In this document: piece by piece, positions 50,580 through 59,863 of the stretch | Layout: each line of letters begins with the position of its first letter | Numbering within the stretch: the stretch's first letter is position 1 | Assembly: GCF_007827045.1 (NCBI RefSeq) | Contig: NZ_RPFW01000001.1 | Coordinates: 720,519-784,518, forward strand | Reading direction: 5' to 3' | Origin: Trebonia kvetii | GTDB taxonomy: Bacteria; Actinomycetota; Actinomycetes; Streptosporangiales; Streptosporangiaceae | Length of the DNA: 64,000 bases | Program-made: the position numbers and the translations under genes | Notes under the pieces: model-generated | Databases searched by the model: none | What the model saw: the letters and a program-made list of their open reading frames with translations, nothing else | What the model was told of the DNA's origin: nothing

Positions 50580-51455
50580 ATGAGCAGCAAGTCTTATTCG
50601 CCTGCGTGGCGGCTTTTCACCGTCATCGTGTTTCGCCCCCTTCTCCATGTGCTGGTCAGGAACAAGTGGGCGGGGCAGGAGAACATTCCCAAGAAGGGCC
50701 CCGTGATCATCGCGCCGAACCACATGTCCTACGCGGACTGGGGGACGGACTGCCTGTTCTTCTACGAGTCCGGACGGTACCCGACGTTCATGGTCAAGGC
50801 GTCGGCGTTCAAGGTGCCCTTCATCGGTAAGCTGCTTTACGGCTGCGGCCAGATCCCGGTGAACCGCGGCGCCGCCGACGCCGCACTCGCTCTCCGGCAG
50901 GCCGAGCAGGCGCTCACCGAGGGCGCGGCGGTGATCGTCTACCCCGAGGGCACCGCGACGCGCGACCCCGACCTGTGGCCGATGGTCGCCAAGACCGGAG
51001 TCGCCCGGCTGGCACTCGCCACCGGCACGCCGGTCATCCCTGTCGCGCACTGGGGTACCCAAAACGTTCTCCCTTACGGCAGCAAGAAGGCAAAGCTGTG
51101 GCCACGGCAAACCGTGCGTACGGTAGCCGGCAAGCCGGTCGACCTGTCGGAATGGGCCGGCAAGCACACGTCGGCGAAGGCGCTGCGCGCCGCCACCGAC
51201 GCAATCATGAACGACGTGGCGGCCCTGCTCGCATCCCTGCGTGACGAGGAACCGCCCGCCATCGTGTTCGACCCGGCGAAGTCAAAACCGTCAAAGCCAG
51301 CCGGAACGGTTGCCGGTTCCACCGCTTCGCCCAGCGTCACCGCGGTGGGTGCGGAGGATCGTCCCCCGGAGAGCACCGCGGGGGATGCGGGCGAAGCGGC
51401 GCAGGCGCAGCGGCCCGATGAGGCGGGGTCCGCCGCGGCCGGAGAAGCTCAGTGA
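50580..51455 (+). CDS. plsC: PlsC-type 1-acylglycerol-3-phosphate acyltransferase
   Basis: This 291-residue membrane-associated acyltransferase makes phosphatidic acid. [11 protein letters not shown] has the catalytic His48-x4-Asp53, FPFIG-like residues appear as [20 protein letters not shown], and [11 protein letters not shown] holds the EGT motif. The last 75 residues are a Pro/Ala/Ser-rich tail whose DNA includes a copy of the GGGGxTCGTCCCC repeat. It lies 46 bases before gpsA, which supplies glycerol 3-phosphate, so a phospholipid operon is likely. Confidence 0.9.
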   Translation: MSSKSYSPAWRLFTVIVFRPLLHVLVRNKWAGQENIPKKGPVIIAPNHMSYADWGTDCLFFYESGRYPTFMVKASAFKVPFIGKLLYGCGQIPVNRGAADAALALRQAEQALTEGAAVIVYPEGTATRDPDLWPMVAKTGVARLALATGTPVIPVAHWGTQNVLPYGSKKAKLWPRQTVRTVAGKPVDLSEWAGKHTSAKALRAATDAIMNDVAALLASLRDEEPPAIVFDPAKSKPSKPAGTVAGSTASPSVTAVGAEDRPPESTAGDAGEAAQAQRPDEAGSAAAGEAQ

Positions 51456-51501
51456 CCCCAGCCACGCTTCAGGCCGCGGCCGCCGGGGAGGTGACCTCCT
51501 C

Positions 51502-52509
51502 ATGAAGGCGGCGGTCCTTGGCGCGGGCTCATGGGGCACCACGTTCGCGCAGGTGCTCGCCGACGCGGACACTGCGGTAACCATATGGGCGCGCAGGGCG
51601 GAGATCGCCGAGTCGATCAACGGCCTGCACATGAACCCCAGGTACCTGCCGGGAATCACGCTGCCGTCGGCGCTTGCCGCGACGACGGACGTCGCCGCGG
51701 CGCTCGACGGCGCGGACCTGGTGGTGCTCTCGGTCACCGCGCAGACGCTGCGCGCGTGCCTGACCGAGTGGACGCCGCTCATCCCGCCGGACGCGCTGCT
51801 CGTCTCGCTGATGAAGGGGATCGAACTCGGCTCGTGCAAGCGGATGAGCGAGGTCATCATGGAGACCGCGGGCGTGCCAGACTCGCGTGTCGCCGTGGTG
51901 TCGGGTCCCAACCTGGCGCGGGAGATCGCCGAACGCCAGATGGCCGCGTCCGTGGTCGCCTGCACCGATGAGCACAGCGCCCGGATGCTGCAGCGGGCCT
52001 GCCACTCCGGGTACTTCCGGCCGTACTGGAACACCGACGTCATCGGGTGCGAACTCGGCGGCACCGTGAAGAACATCATCGCGCTCGCGGTCGGCATCGC
52101 GGTCGCGCTCGGGCTCGGTGACAACACGAAGGCAACGCTGATCACCCGCGGGCTCGCCGAGATGGCGCGGCTCGGCGAGGCGATGGGCGCCGACCCGCGG
52201 ACGTTCGCCGGGCTCGCAGGGATGGGCGACCTGGTGGCGACCTGCTCCTCGCCGCTGTCGCGCAACCGGCGCTTTGGCGAGTACCTCGGCCAGGGGCTGA
52301 GCACCGCCCAGGCCCTTGAGATGATCACGCAGACCGCCGAGAGCGCCACCTCCTACGCCCCGGTGCTCGAACTGGCCAGGAAGTTCGGCGCGGAGATGCC
52401 GATCACCGAGGTGGTGGCCGCGGTGATCACCGGCCGACTGTCCGTCGCGGACGCGGCCGCCGCCCTGGCAGCACGCTCGGCCAAGCCCGAATGGTACGGA
52501 TCTGAGTGA
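51502..52509 (+). CDS. gpsA: Glycerol-3-phosphate dehydrogenase [NAD(P)+]
   Basis: This 335-residue enzyme reduces dihydroxyacetone phosphate to glycerol 3-phosphate for lipids. [19 protein letters not shown] is the Rossmann loop, [18 protein letters not shown] and [13 protein letters not shown] follow, and [16 protein letters not shown] holds the catalytic Lys. [19 protein letters not shown] and [20 protein letters not shown] complete the signature. The ribosome-binding site GGAGGT lies in a self-complementary GGAGGT-GA-CCTCC. Confidence 0.94.
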   Translation: MKAAVLGAGSWGTTFAQVLADADTAVTIWARRAEIAESINGLHMNPRYLPGITLPSALAATTDVAAALDGADLVVLSVTAQTLRACLTEWTPLIPPDALLVSLMKGIELGSCKRMSEVIMETAGVPDSRVAVVSGPNLAREIAERQMAASVVACTDEHSARMLQRACHSGYFRPYWNTDVIGCELGGTVKNIIALAVGIAVALGLGDNTKATLITRGLAEMARLGEAMGADPRTFAGLAGMGDLVATCSSPLSRNRRFGEYLGQGLSTAQALEMITQTAESATSYAPVLELARKFGAEMPITEVVAAVITGRLSVADAAAALAARSAKPEWYGSE

Positions 52510-52554
52510 CCGTGTTAGTACGGGGTCGTTCCCCGGAGGAATGGAGTCCTATCC

Positions 52555-53781
52555 GTGGAGATAGCCCGAAGGCAACTCGGGGAGAACACCAGGGCGGTGC
52601 ACCTGCCGCCACCGCCGGAGACCGCCCAGCGGCCGGTCGCCACGCCCATCTACCGGACCGCGACGTTCGAGTTCTCCTCGGCGCAGGAGTACGCCGCGGT
52701 GATCGGCGAGCAGATGCCCGGCTACGTCTACAGCCGGATCGACAATCCCACGGTCGACGCGTTCGCCCGCGCGGTCGCTGCGCTCGAGGGGGCTAACCTG
52801 CCGCGCTGGCCCGCCGCCCAGGCGTTCGCGTCGGGCATGGCCGCGATCTCCGGCGTGTTCCTGGCCTTCGCGCGGGCGGGCGGGCACGTCGTGGCGTCCA
52901 CCGCGCTCTACGGCGGCACCTACAGCCTGCTGCGCAACGTCATGGCCAGGTTCGGCGTCGAGACCGATTTCGTGGACATCTCCGACCTGGGCGCCGTGCG
53001 CGCCGTCACCCGGCCGGCGACCCGCATCATCTACGCGGAGACGATCGCCAACCCGACGACCGCCGTGGCCGACATCAAGGGGCTCGCCGAGATCGCCCGC
53101 GAACGCGGCGCGCTGCTCGTCATCGACTCGACGCTCGCGCCGCCCGTGGTGTGCCGGCCGCTGGAGCACGGCGCCGACCTGGTGATCCACTCGGCCACGA
53201 AGTACATCGGCGGCCACTCCGACGTGACAGGCGGCGTGGTGACCGGGTCGCTCGAGCTGATCGGCCAGATCCGCGCGACGCGCATCGACACCGGAGGCTC
53301 GCTGTCGCCAGACGACGCGTTTCAGCTCCGCCGCGGCCTCGAGACGCTGCCCGTCCGGGTGCGCCGCCAGTGCGCCACCGCCTCGGTCTTCGCCGCCACG
53401 GTCGCCAAGCATCCCGCCGTCGCCTACGTCGACTACCCGGGGCTGCCCACGCATACCGGTCACGAGCTGGCCAGGCGGATGTTCGACGCCGGGCCCGAGG
53501 GCGTCAGGTTCGGCGCGATCGTCACTGTCACGCCGTACGGCGGCCGTGAGGCGGGTCTCGCGTTCGCCTCAAAGCTGCGGCTCGCCAAGGCCGCCGCCTC
53601 GCTCGGCGGCACGCACACCCTCGTCTCGCACGTGGCGTCCACCACGCACCGGCAGCTCGACGACCGTGCGCTCGCCGCCGCGGGCATCGACCCAGGCGCG
53701 GTCCGCTTCTCCATCGGCCTGGAGGACTCGGAGGACCTGATCAGCGACGCCTTCGTGGCCCTGGAGGGCCTTGGCCGCTAG
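52555..53781 (+). CDS. PLP-dependent Cys/Met-metabolism enzyme (cystathionine gamma-synthase/lyase family)
   Basis: This 408-residue fold-type I enzyme contains the PLP lysine in VIHSATKYIGGHSDVTGG. YVYSRIDNPTVDAF, FASGMAAISGVFLAF and LYGGTYSLLRNV are family hallmarks, and SHVASTTHRQLDD is the C-terminal substrate loop. The family covers cystathionine synthases and lyases, methionine gamma-lyase and O-acetylhomoserine sulfhydrylase; the exact reaction cannot be settled. The GTG at 52555 has GGAG seven bases upstream. Confidence 0.88.
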   Translation: MEIARRQLGENTRAVHLPPPPETAQRPVATPIYRTATFEFSSAQEYAAVIGEQMPGYVYSRIDNPTVDAFARAVAALEGANLPRWPAAQAFASGMAAISGVFLAFARAGGHVVASTALYGGTYSLLRNVMARFGVETDFVDISDLGAVRAVTRPATRIIYAETIANPTTAVADIKGLAEIARERGALLVIDSTLAPPVVCRPLEHGADLVIHSATKYIGGHSDVTGGVVTGSLELIGQIRATRIDTGGSLSPDDAFQLRRGLETLPVRVRRQCATASVFAATVAKHPAVAYVDYPGLPTHTGHELARRMFDAGPEGVRFGAIVTVTPYGGREAGLAFASKLRLAKAAASLGGTHTLVSHVASTTHRQLDDRALAAAGIDPGAVRFSIGLEDSEDLISDAFVALEGLGR

Positions 53782-53839
53782 TCTCCGTGCGGCTTGGCGC
53801 CGCCGGCAGATCGGGCGACGTAGCTGCTAACGGCGGCCC

Positions 53840-55126
53840 TCAGCAGGGGCCGGAGAACAGGAAGGCGCTGCTAGCTCCGAGGTCCACGTACCAGTGGCCG
53901 CCGGACTCGGCAGTCTCCAGCCACGGCTGCCCGCCCGAATCGGGCGCGAACAACGGGAACGGGACGGTCTGACCGCCAAGGTTGGCCGAGACGGAGACCG
54001 CGAACCGCACGGTGGCCTTCCCTGTGCCCGCGGGTGCCGCTGAGACGATCCGCAGGGACTTGACAGTGATCCTGGGTGCACCGCTCATGCTTGAGCTGAC
54101 GCACGACTGCTGAGCTGGAAGCACCGTCTGGGCGACTGCCGCGGGGCTGTGGTGCCCCAGGGCGGTAAAGAAGGCGGTGACCGCCTGCTCTGCCGCCATG
54201 GCCTGGGCCGGGGTCAGCGTGCCTGATGCGGCCGGCGGCGTGCTCGATGGGACGTTGACACTGCCTCCGCCGTTGTCGCTGCTTCCCGAGGACACCGAAC
54301 CGATGCCTGAGATGATCGACCCCATGCTGGCCACCTGCGCGGCGGGCGGCGCGGAGAGGTGTACCGGGATCCCGAAGTCGTAGAAGTCGGTGGTCTCGGT
54401 CATCCGGGTGTTCTTGCCCGGGTTGCTTCCCGAGCCGGTGGCCATGGCGGGCGGAAGCCGCATCGAGAGCGTTACCCGCCGGACCAGGTTCGCCTTGTCG
54501 ACCCAGACGTCGGCGGTGATCGCGTTTCCCCCGAGGCTAGCGACGAACTGCTGGTAGCCGGCCCGCTGGGCGGCGGGGAGCTTGGCCGCCCGCGCCGCCT
54601 GCTGCGGGTTGATGGTCACCTGGTACTCGGTGACCGCGACGCCGCGGACGGACCCACTGCCAAGCTTCTTGACGCTGCCGGAGATCGCTGTCAGCGAGGT
54701 CAGCAGGTCGGCGGGGCTGGTCGCGCCGAAGGTGCCCAGCCCCGGAACGGCGGCCGCGTCGCCAATGCCCTTCGCGTCCAGCGCCACCCAGGTCTTGCCC
54801 TTGGGCAGCGAGCTTCCTGCTCCGCCCGGGAGCTTTAGGTAGATCTTCGGCGGGAGGAAGAGCATCGTCATGCCGACCGGGGCAGACATGCTGAGCGTGC
54901 CACGGGCGTGGGCGAAGTCGAACTCCCCCGTCGCGGTGTAGGAGACGGTCATGCCGCCCAGCCGCATGGTGGTCGTCTCCGCGATCCGTGCCGTTCCCGC
55001 CGCGGTGCCGCGTGCCGCGGCAGTGAGGCTGCTTGGCGTGCCGCCGCCCGACGCGTGAACCGTGCCGCAGCCCGCCGCTAGCACGGCCGTGCCTGCGAGC
55101 AATCCACCGAACCGGGTAATTCGCAC
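53840..55126 (-). CDS. Cell-surface lipoprotein, LppX/LprG-like domain plus C-terminal domain
   Basis: This 428-residue protein starts at GTG 55126, with GGAAGG upstream. RFGGLLAGTAVLAAGCGT is a signal peptide with a lipobox ending AAGC. Residues about 45-270 (MRLGGMTVSYTATGEFDF, TADVWVDKANLVRRVTLSM) resemble the LolA-like fold of LppX/LprG lipid carriers. A Gly/Ser linker leads to a C-terminal NTF2-like part (AVTAFFTALGHHSPAAVAQ, end WYVDLGASSAF). Lipid carriage is a guess from the fold. Confidence 0.7.
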   Translation of the reverse strand: MRITRFGGLLAGTAVLAAGCGTVHASGGGTPSSLTAAARGTAAGTARIAETTTMRLGGMTVSYTATGEFDFAHARGTLSMSAPVGMTMLFLPPKIYLKLPGGAGSSLPKGKTWVALDAKGIGDAAAVPGLGTFGATSPADLLTSLTAISGSVKKLGSGSVRGVAVTEYQVTINPQQAARAAKLPAAQRAGYQQFVASLGGNAITADVWVDKANLVRRVTLSMRLPPAMATGSGSNPGKNTRMTETTDFYDFGIPVHLSAPPAAQVASMGSIISGIGSVSSGSSDNGGGSVNVPSSTPPAASGTLTPAQAMAAEQAVTAFFTALGHHSPAAVAQTVLPAQQSCVSSSMSGAPRITVKSLRIVSAAPAGTGKATVRFAVSVSANLGGQTVPFPLFAPDSGGQPWLETAESGGHWYVDLGASSAFLFSGPC

Positions 55127-55258
55127 GCCGTCCGCCTTCCACGTGTGGTCCGTGCCTCCCGCCAGATTGCGCGGCCGCTTAGCAATCTTCCACAAGGAGA
55201 GCCCAGGATGAAACGGAATAGATCACTTCACGATCACGAGTTCGGCGGGAAGGGTCAG

Positions 55259-55272
55259 CCGAACCCGTTCCG
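55259..55272. repeat. Dispersed palindrome, imperfect copy CCGAACCCGTTCCG
   Basis: It differs from the CCGAAC-CC-GTTCGG core at one base. It lies in the 259-base gap between the lipoprotein and ddl, which otherwise shows no gene. The ddl start has GGAGGT nine bases upstream. Confidence 0.4.
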
Positions 55273-55385
55273 TACGTTCTTGGGCGGTACCGTGGCGGCG
55301 CGACGGGCCGATGTAACGGACGGGCAACTGCCTTGCGCTGATCAGGGGCTACCATTTCCGGGTTGACTGTTACCGGAGGTGGTGC

Positions 55386-56519
55386 ATGGGTTCGGCGCGC
55401 AAGGTCCGGGTCGCCGTGGTGTTCGGAGGGCGCAGCGCGGAGCACGCGGTGTCGTGTGCGAGCGCGGGGCTGGTGCTCGGCGCCATCGACAGCGACCGGT
55501 ATGACGTCGTACCCATCGGCATCGCCAGAGACGGCCGGTGGGTGCTGACCTCGGGCGATCCAGCGCGGCTGGCGCTGACGTCCGGGTCCTCGCCCTCGGT
55601 GGAGGCGGTGGCGACGCCCGGAGTGTCCGTCACGCCCGCCGCCGGCCCAAGCGGCGGTGCGCTGGTGTTCAGCGGGCCCGCTTCCGTGCCGCCGGAGCTC
55701 GGCGAGGTGGACGTGGTGCTGCCGCTGCTGCACGGGACGTTCGGCGAGGACGGGACGATCCAGGGGCTGCTCGAGATGGCCGGGATCCGCTACGCGGGCG
55801 CCGGGGTGCTCGCCTCCGCCGCCGGGATGGACAAGGAGTACATGAAGATCCTGTTCGCGGCCCGCGGGCTGCCCATCGGGCGGTACGTGGTGGTCAGGGA
55901 CAGAGACTGGGGCGTGTCGCCGTCCTCGCCCGAGCGCAAGAAGGTGTTCGACGAGGTGGCCGAACTCGGCTTTCCGGTGTTCGTGAAGCCGGCCAGGGGC
56001 GGCTCGTCGATCGGCACGTCGCGGGTCTCAGGTCCCGACGAGCTTGAGGCGGCGATCGAGGAGGCGCGGCGGTACGACAGGAAGGTGCTCGTCGAGGCCT
56101 TCGTGGCCGGCGCCGAGGTCGAGTGCGCCGTGCTCGAGGGGATCGATGGCGCGCCGCCCGAGGCGTCCGTGCCCGGGCAGATCGTGGTCGACCCGCAGTC
56201 CACCTGGTACGACTTCGAGGCCAAGTACCTCGAGGACTCGCGGATGGAGATACCCGCGCCGATTCCTGCTTCCGCGGCTGCGCGGGTGCGGACGCTGGCC
56301 TGCGCGGCCTTCGACGCGATCGGCTGCGAGGGGCTCGCCCGGGTGGACTTCTTCTACACCCCATCCGGTGAGGTGGTGGTCAACGAGATCAACACCATGC
56401 CGGGGATGACGCCGTCGTCGGGGTTCCCGCTGATGTGGGCCGCGTCCGGGGTCCCGCTGCCGCAGCTGATCGACCGGATCATCACCACGGCGCTGGCCAA
56501 GGCGGACGGGGTGCGGTAG
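55386..56519 (+). CDS. ddl: D-alanine-D-alanine ligase
   Basis: This 377-residue ATP-grasp enzyme makes the D-Ala-D-Ala unit of peptidoglycan. VRVAVVFGGRSAEHAVSCAS opens it. PLLHGTFGEDGTIQGLLEM is family box 1. FPVFVKPARGGSSIGTSRVS binds ATP, and ARVDFFYTPSGEVVVNEINT with MPGMTPSSGFPLMW forms the Mg and substrate site. Gly residues at the D-Ala pocket look normal, so a D-lactate ligase is less likely. Confidence 0.95.
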   Translation: MGSARKVRVAVVFGGRSAEHAVSCASAGLVLGAIDSDRYDVVPIGIARDGRWVLTSGDPARLALTSGSSPSVEAVATPGVSVTPAAGPSGGALVFSGPASVPPELGEVDVVLPLLHGTFGEDGTIQGLLEMAGIRYAGAGVLASAAGMDKEYMKILFAARGLPIGRYVVVRDRDWGVSPSSPERKKVFDEVAELGFPVFVKPARGGSSIGTSRVSGPDELEAAIEEARRYDRKVLVEAFVAGAEVECAVLEGIDGAPPEASVPGQIVVDPQSTWYDFEAKYLEDSRMEIPAPIPASAAARVRTLACAAFDAIGCEGLARVDFFYTPSGEVVVNEINTMPGMTPSSGFPLMWAASGVPLPQLIDRIITTALAKADGVR

Positions 56520-56591
56520 CGGGTTGGTTTGTGTTCGCTTTGTAGGTGTTCGCTTTGTATGCGCTTTGTGTGCGCCGTGGGGCGTGACACG

Positions 56592-56637
56592 CGTACGGCG
56601 GCAGCGGGGAGAGCCTCCCCGTGCCGCCGTGCGTACG
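56592..56637. terminator. GC-rich hairpin between ddl and hup
   Basis: GGCGGCAGCGGGGA (56597-56610) pairs with TCCCCGTGCCGCC (56616-56628) with one bulged base, extended by CGTACG-type pairing outside. It lies between two convergent genes and could end both transcripts. The 70 bases before it hold TTCGCTTTGT direct repeats. Confidence 0.55.
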
Positions 56638-56665
56638 GCCGGCCGTTATGGCCGTCGCGCGCCGA

Positions 56666-56980
56666 TTACTTCTTCTTGGCCGGGGCCTTGGCGGCGGCCT
56701 TCTTGGCCCCCGCGTTGACCAGTGCCTTGAAGTCGGCGCCCGGGCGGAACTTGGGTACCGACTGGGCTGCCACATGTATTTCGGCGCCAGTCGCGGGGTT
56801 CCTGGCCGTGCGGGCCGGGCGGTCGCTCTTCTCGAAGACGCCGAATCCGGTGATGGCGACCTTGTCGCCACCGGCCACCGCCGACTGAATGGTCTCGAGC
56901 ACCGCGTTCAGCGCCTCGGTCGCGGACTTCTTGTCCCCCAGGCGACCCGAGAGCGCGTCGATCAGATCACGCTTGTTCAT
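56666..56980 (-). CDS. hup: HU-family nucleoid DNA-binding protein
   Basis: This 104-residue protein has MNKRDLIDALSGRLGDKKSA, the HU body (VAITGFGVFEKSDRPARTAR, NPATGAEIHVAAQSVPKFRPG) and a short Lys/Ala tail (AKKAAAKAPAKKK). The arm signature is intact. It is shorter than mycobacterial HupB, whose tail is far longer. It bends DNA and compacts the nucleoid. Confidence 0.95.
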   Translation of the reverse strand: MNKRDLIDALSGRLGDKKSATEALNAVLETIQSAVAGGDKVAITGFGVFEKSDRPARTARNPATGAEIHVAAQSVPKFRPGADFKALVNAGAKKAAAKAPAKKK

Positions 56981-57283
56981 TATTCACTCCTGCGTTCCCC
57001 CACGGGAGGCCGCTCTCGCTTGGCTTCTCGCCTGGCTCACGACCCCTGACCAGCCCGAAATTAGGCGATCGGGCCCGCGTACACAATAACCTTGCGGAAA
57101 TTTAGGTGGTGTGTCGGGGCTTTTTCACGGGAGGGTTTTGATTTGCACCTGACATGTGCTGATATGTCGGGTGCCTCGTGTGCCGTCGTGTTGCCATGCG
57201 TGATGGAGGTGCCGGCGGGGACGGGGTTTCCGTCGTGGACCGGTTCGCGCGGCGGATGCGTCGCCCGGGGCGGGTTCGCGGAT

Positions 57284-57325
57284 CGGGCTCGGACCGGGCT
57301 CGGACCGGGCTCGGACCGGGCTCGG
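57284..57325. repeat. Tandem 11-bp repeat
   Basis: The unit CGGGCTCGGAC occurs three full times plus a partial copy. It lies in non-coding DNA 60 bases before repeat element L. A replication-slippage origin is likely. Confidence 0.7.
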
Positions 57326-57387
57326 CGGGGGTGGGAGGCGTCTTGCGAGTGCCGCGTAATCCGGGCAATCCGGGCATATTGGACCCA

Positions 57388-57472
57388 TGATCGTGGAAAT
57401 TCGGATTTCAACGGAAATTCGGACCCCAAATCGGAGTCCGAATTTCCGTCAGGAGAAAAGTGTCCACGATCA
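57388..57472. repeat. Nested inverted repeat, copy L
   Basis: The outer arms are TGATCGTGGA (57388-57397) and TCCACGATCA (57463-57472), a perfect 10 bp. The inner arms are ACGGAAATTCGGAC (57411-57424) and GTCCGAATTTCCGT (57436-57449), a perfect 14 bp. GGAAATTCGGA is also directly repeated 18 bases apart. It shares with 47850-47934 the start ATGATC, the segment CAACGGAA, the CGTCAGGA after the inner stem and the end GATCAAGT, but the stem bases differ in a compensating way. Confidence 0.7.
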
Positions 57473-57567
57473 AGTCCGCCGCGGCGAGAGAATCGCGACC
57501 CTTGGGGCACATGGGGTGAATGGTGCTGCGGCGCACGGGAAAGGGTGGCGCAGCGTGCGGGCATGGA

Positions 57568-57608
57568 CGCGCCGGCGGGCCCTGATCGGGTCAGGGCCCG
57601 CCGGCGCG
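57568..57608 (-). terminator. Perfect 18-bp hairpin terminator of leuC-leuD
   Basis: 57568-57585 pairs perfectly with 57591-57608 around TCGGG. It begins 34 bases downstream of the leuD stop. There is no T run, which is common in actinomycete terminators. Confidence 0.7.
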
Positions 57609-57641
57609 GACATTGGGTTGCGCGGGTTGTCCCCGGGGTGC

Positions 57642-58247
57642 TTACAGCGTTACGGGGAGGAAGTTGGGGCGCGTGGCCTCGAAGGCGGAGATGGCGTCCT
57701 CGTGGCGGAGGGTCAGGCCGATGTCGTCGAGGCCCTCCATGAGGCGCCAGCGGGTGTAGTCGTCGATCTGGAAGGACTCGGCCAGGTCTTCGGCCAGGCC
57801 GCCGCCGGTCACGTAGACCGTGCGGGCGTCGAGGTCGACGGTGACCTGGGCCGGGGGCTCGGCCTCGGCCGCGTCCTGGATGAGCGCGACGACCTTTTCC
57901 GGCAGGACGACGGGGAGCAGGCCCGCCTTGGTGGCGTTGTTGCGGAAGATGTCGCCGAAGCGGGGCGCGATCACGGCGCGGAAGCCGTAGTCGAGCAGCG
58001 CCCAGACGGCGTGCTCACGGGAGGAGCCGGTGCCGAAGTCGGTACCCGCGACCAGGATGGTCGCGCCCTGGTAGCGCGGCTGGTTGAGCACGAACGACGG
58101 GTCCTCGCGCCAGGACGCGAACAGGCCCTCGCCGAAGCCCTCGCGGCTGACCCGCTTGAGGTACACGGCCGGGATGATCTGGTCGGTGTCCACGTTGGTG
58201 CGCCGCAGCGGCACAGCGCGCCCCGTGTGCGTGACGAACGGTTCCAT
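57642..58247 (-). CDS. leuD: 3-isopropylmalate dehydratase small subunit
   Basis: This 201-residue subunit starts [20 protein letters not shown], followed by [40 protein letters not shown] is the substrate-recognition signature and [20 protein letters not shown] follows. It forms the isomerase with LeuC for leucine synthesis. It lies 15 bases after leuC. Confidence 0.95.
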   Translation of the reverse strand: MEPFVTHTGRAVPLRRTNVDTDQIIPAVYLKRVSREGFGEGLFASWREDPSFVLNQPRYQGATILVAGTDFGTGSSREHAVWALLDYGFRAVIAPRFGDIFRNNATKAGLLPVVLPEKVVALIQDAAEAEPPAQVTVDLDARTVYVTGGGLAEDLAESFQIDDYTRWRLMEGLDDIGLTLRHEDAISAFEATRPNFLPVTL

Positions 58248-58262
58248 GTTGCTCGGGTCTCC

Positions 58263-59690
58263 TTACAGGTCTGCTGGGGCGGCCAGGCGGCCCGTGACGG
58301 CGGTTGCGGCGGCGACGGCGGGCGACACCAGGTGCGTGCGGCCGCCCTTGCCCTGGCGTCCCTCGAAGTTCCTGTTCGAGGTGGACGCGGAGCGCTCACC
58401 CGGCTTGAGCGTGTCCGGGTTCATGCCGAGGCACATCGAGCAGCCGGCCGAGCGCCACTCGGCGCCCGCCGCGGTGAAGACCTCGTTGAGGCCCTCGGCC
58501 TCGGCCTGGGCGCGCACCTGCATCGAGCCGGGAACGACCAGCATGCGGACGCCCGAGGCGACCTGGCGGCCCTTGATGACGTCGGCGGCCGCGCGCAGGT
58601 CCTCGATGCGGCCGTTGGTGCAGGAGCCGACGAACACGGTGTCGACCTGGATCTGACGCAGCGGGGTGCCCGCCGTCAGGCCCATGTAGGTCAGCGCTCG
58701 CTCGGTGCCGTTCGGGTCCTCGGTGTCGCCGGGAGCCGGCACGGCCGCGCCGAGCGGGAGCGCCTGGCCGGGGTTGGTGCCCCAGGTGACGTACGGGCTG
58801 AGCGTGCTGGCGTCGATGGTGACCTCGTGGTCGAAGACCGCGCCCTCGTCGGTGGGCAGCGACTTCCAGTACTCGACGGCCGCGTCCCAGTCGGCGCCCT
58901 GCGGCGCGTTCGGACGGCCCTTGAGGTACTCGAAGGTGGTCTCGTCCGGTGCGACGAGGCCGGCCCGCGCGCCCGCCTCGATGGACATGTTGCACACGGT
59001 CATCCGCCCCTCCATGGAGAGGTTCCTGACCGCCTCACCGCGGTACTCCACGATGTAGCCCTGGCCGCCGCCGGTGCCGATCTGGCCGATGATCGCGAGG
59101 ATCAGGTCCTTGGCAGTGACGCCGTCGGGCAGCGCGCCCTCGACGTTGATCGCCATCGTCTTCGGCTTGATCTGCGGCAGCGCCTGGGTCGCGAGCACGT
59201 GCTCGACCTCGCTGGTGCCGATGCCGAAGGCGATCGCGCCGAACGCGCCGTGCGTGGAGGTGTGCGAGTCACCACAGACGATCGTCATGCCCGGCTGGGT
59301 GATGCCCATCTGCGGGCCGATCACGTGCACGATTCCCTGGCCCGGGTCACCCATCGGGTGCAGCCGGACGCCAAACTCATCGGCGTTCCTGCGCAGCGTC
59401 TCGAGCTGGATGCGCGACACCGGGTCGGTCACGGGGGTGCCTGGGCCCTCGATCGGCGTACCCGGGCCGATGCCGGGGTTGGTCGGGACGTTGTGATCCT
59501 CGGTCGCGAGGGTCAGGTCCGGCCGGCGGACCTTACGGCCTGCGGCGCGCAGGCCGTCGAAGGCCTGGGCGCTGGTGACCTCGTGCACCAGGTGCAGGTC
59601 GATGAAGAGCAGGTCTGGCTCACCCTGGGCGCTGCGGACGACATGCGCGTCCCAGATCTTCTCCGCCAGCGTGCGAGGCGCGCTGCTCAT
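58263..59690 (-). CDS. leuC: 3-isopropylmalate dehydratase large subunit
   Basis: This 475-residue aconitase-type protein has the [4Fe-4S] cysteines in [34 protein letters not shown] and [12 protein letters not shown]. The start at 59690 ([18 protein letters not shown]) follows AAAGGAG by eight bases. Its promoter region faces ndgR and contains repeated TCTCAC palindromes, as expected for the NdgR-regulated leuCD of Streptomyces. Confidence 0.95.
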   Translation of the reverse strand: MSSAPRTLAEKIWDAHVVRSAQGEPDLLFIDLHLVHEVTSAQAFDGLRAAGRKVRRPDLTLATEDHNVPTNPGIGPGTPIEGPGTPVTDPVSRIQLETLRRNADEFGVRLHPMGDPGQGIVHVIGPQMGITQPGMTIVCGDSHTSTHGAFGAIAFGIGTSEVEHVLATQALPQIKPKTMAINVEGALPDGVTAKDLILAIIGQIGTGGGQGYIVEYRGEAVRNLSMEGRMTVCNMSIEAGARAGLVAPDETTFEYLKGRPNAPQGADWDAAVEYWKSLPTDEGAVFDHEVTIDASTLSPYVTWGTNPGQALPLGAAVPAPGDTEDPNGTERALTYMGLTAGTPLRQIQVDTVFVGSCTNGRIEDLRAAADVIKGRQVASGVRMLVVPGSMQVRAQAEAEGLNEVFTAAGAEWRSAGCSMCLGMNPDTLKPGERSASTSNRNFEGRQGKGGRTHLVSPAVAAATAVTGRLAAPADL

Positions 59691-59737
59691 GCGGTCTCCT
59701 TTGACGTTGCTTCGCTTTCGCTTGAGTACACCGCCCG

Positions 59738-59766
59738 GTCTCAACTTGCATCTCACAATTTGAGAC
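59738..59766. promoter_or_regulatory. Candidate NdgR operator at the leuC promoter
   Basis: GTCTCAA (59738-59744) and TTGAGAC (59760-59766) are perfect 7-bp inverted repeats. Within them TCTCA-CAATT-TGAGA (59751-59765) is another. The same motif recurs at 59832-59848 next to ndgR. An IclR regulator dimer site at both promoters is inferred. Confidence 0.55.
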
Positions 59767-59831
59767 GGCAGTATCAGTACATGGTCGATAGTACCCGCGC
59801 GGGTCGCGCCGGGTGCGCCGACCAGCAGTGC

Positions 59832-59848
59832 TATCTCACTATTTGATA
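59832..59848. promoter_or_regulatory. Candidate NdgR operator at the ndgR promoter
   Basis: TATCTCACTATTTGATA shares TCTCAC-ATTTGA with the site at 59751-59765. It lies 16 bases before the ndgR start, where binding would repress ndgR itself. Confidence 0.5.
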
Positions 59849-59863
59849 CGGTGATTTCAAAAT

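Larger units (their letters stand above)
56981..57641. other. Long intergenic region between hup and leuD
   Basis: No gene is recognised in these 661 bases. They contain the hup promoter area, an 11-bp tandem repeat (57284-57325), the nested inverted repeat L (57388-57472) and the leuCD terminator (57568-57608). The AT-rich patch 57090-57145 (TTTTTCACGGGAGGGTTTTG) may be a remnant promoter or structured RNA. Confidence 0.45.

Noticed and set aside
57387..59846. Very long open frames opposite leuC/leuD, and similar ones opposite GH65 (13309-15087), the sigma factor (3024-4163), the importer (23744-25576), smc and pntB
   Set aside because: They mirror codon structure of real genes on the other strand, lack ribosome-binding sites and motifs, and arise from the extreme GC bias.
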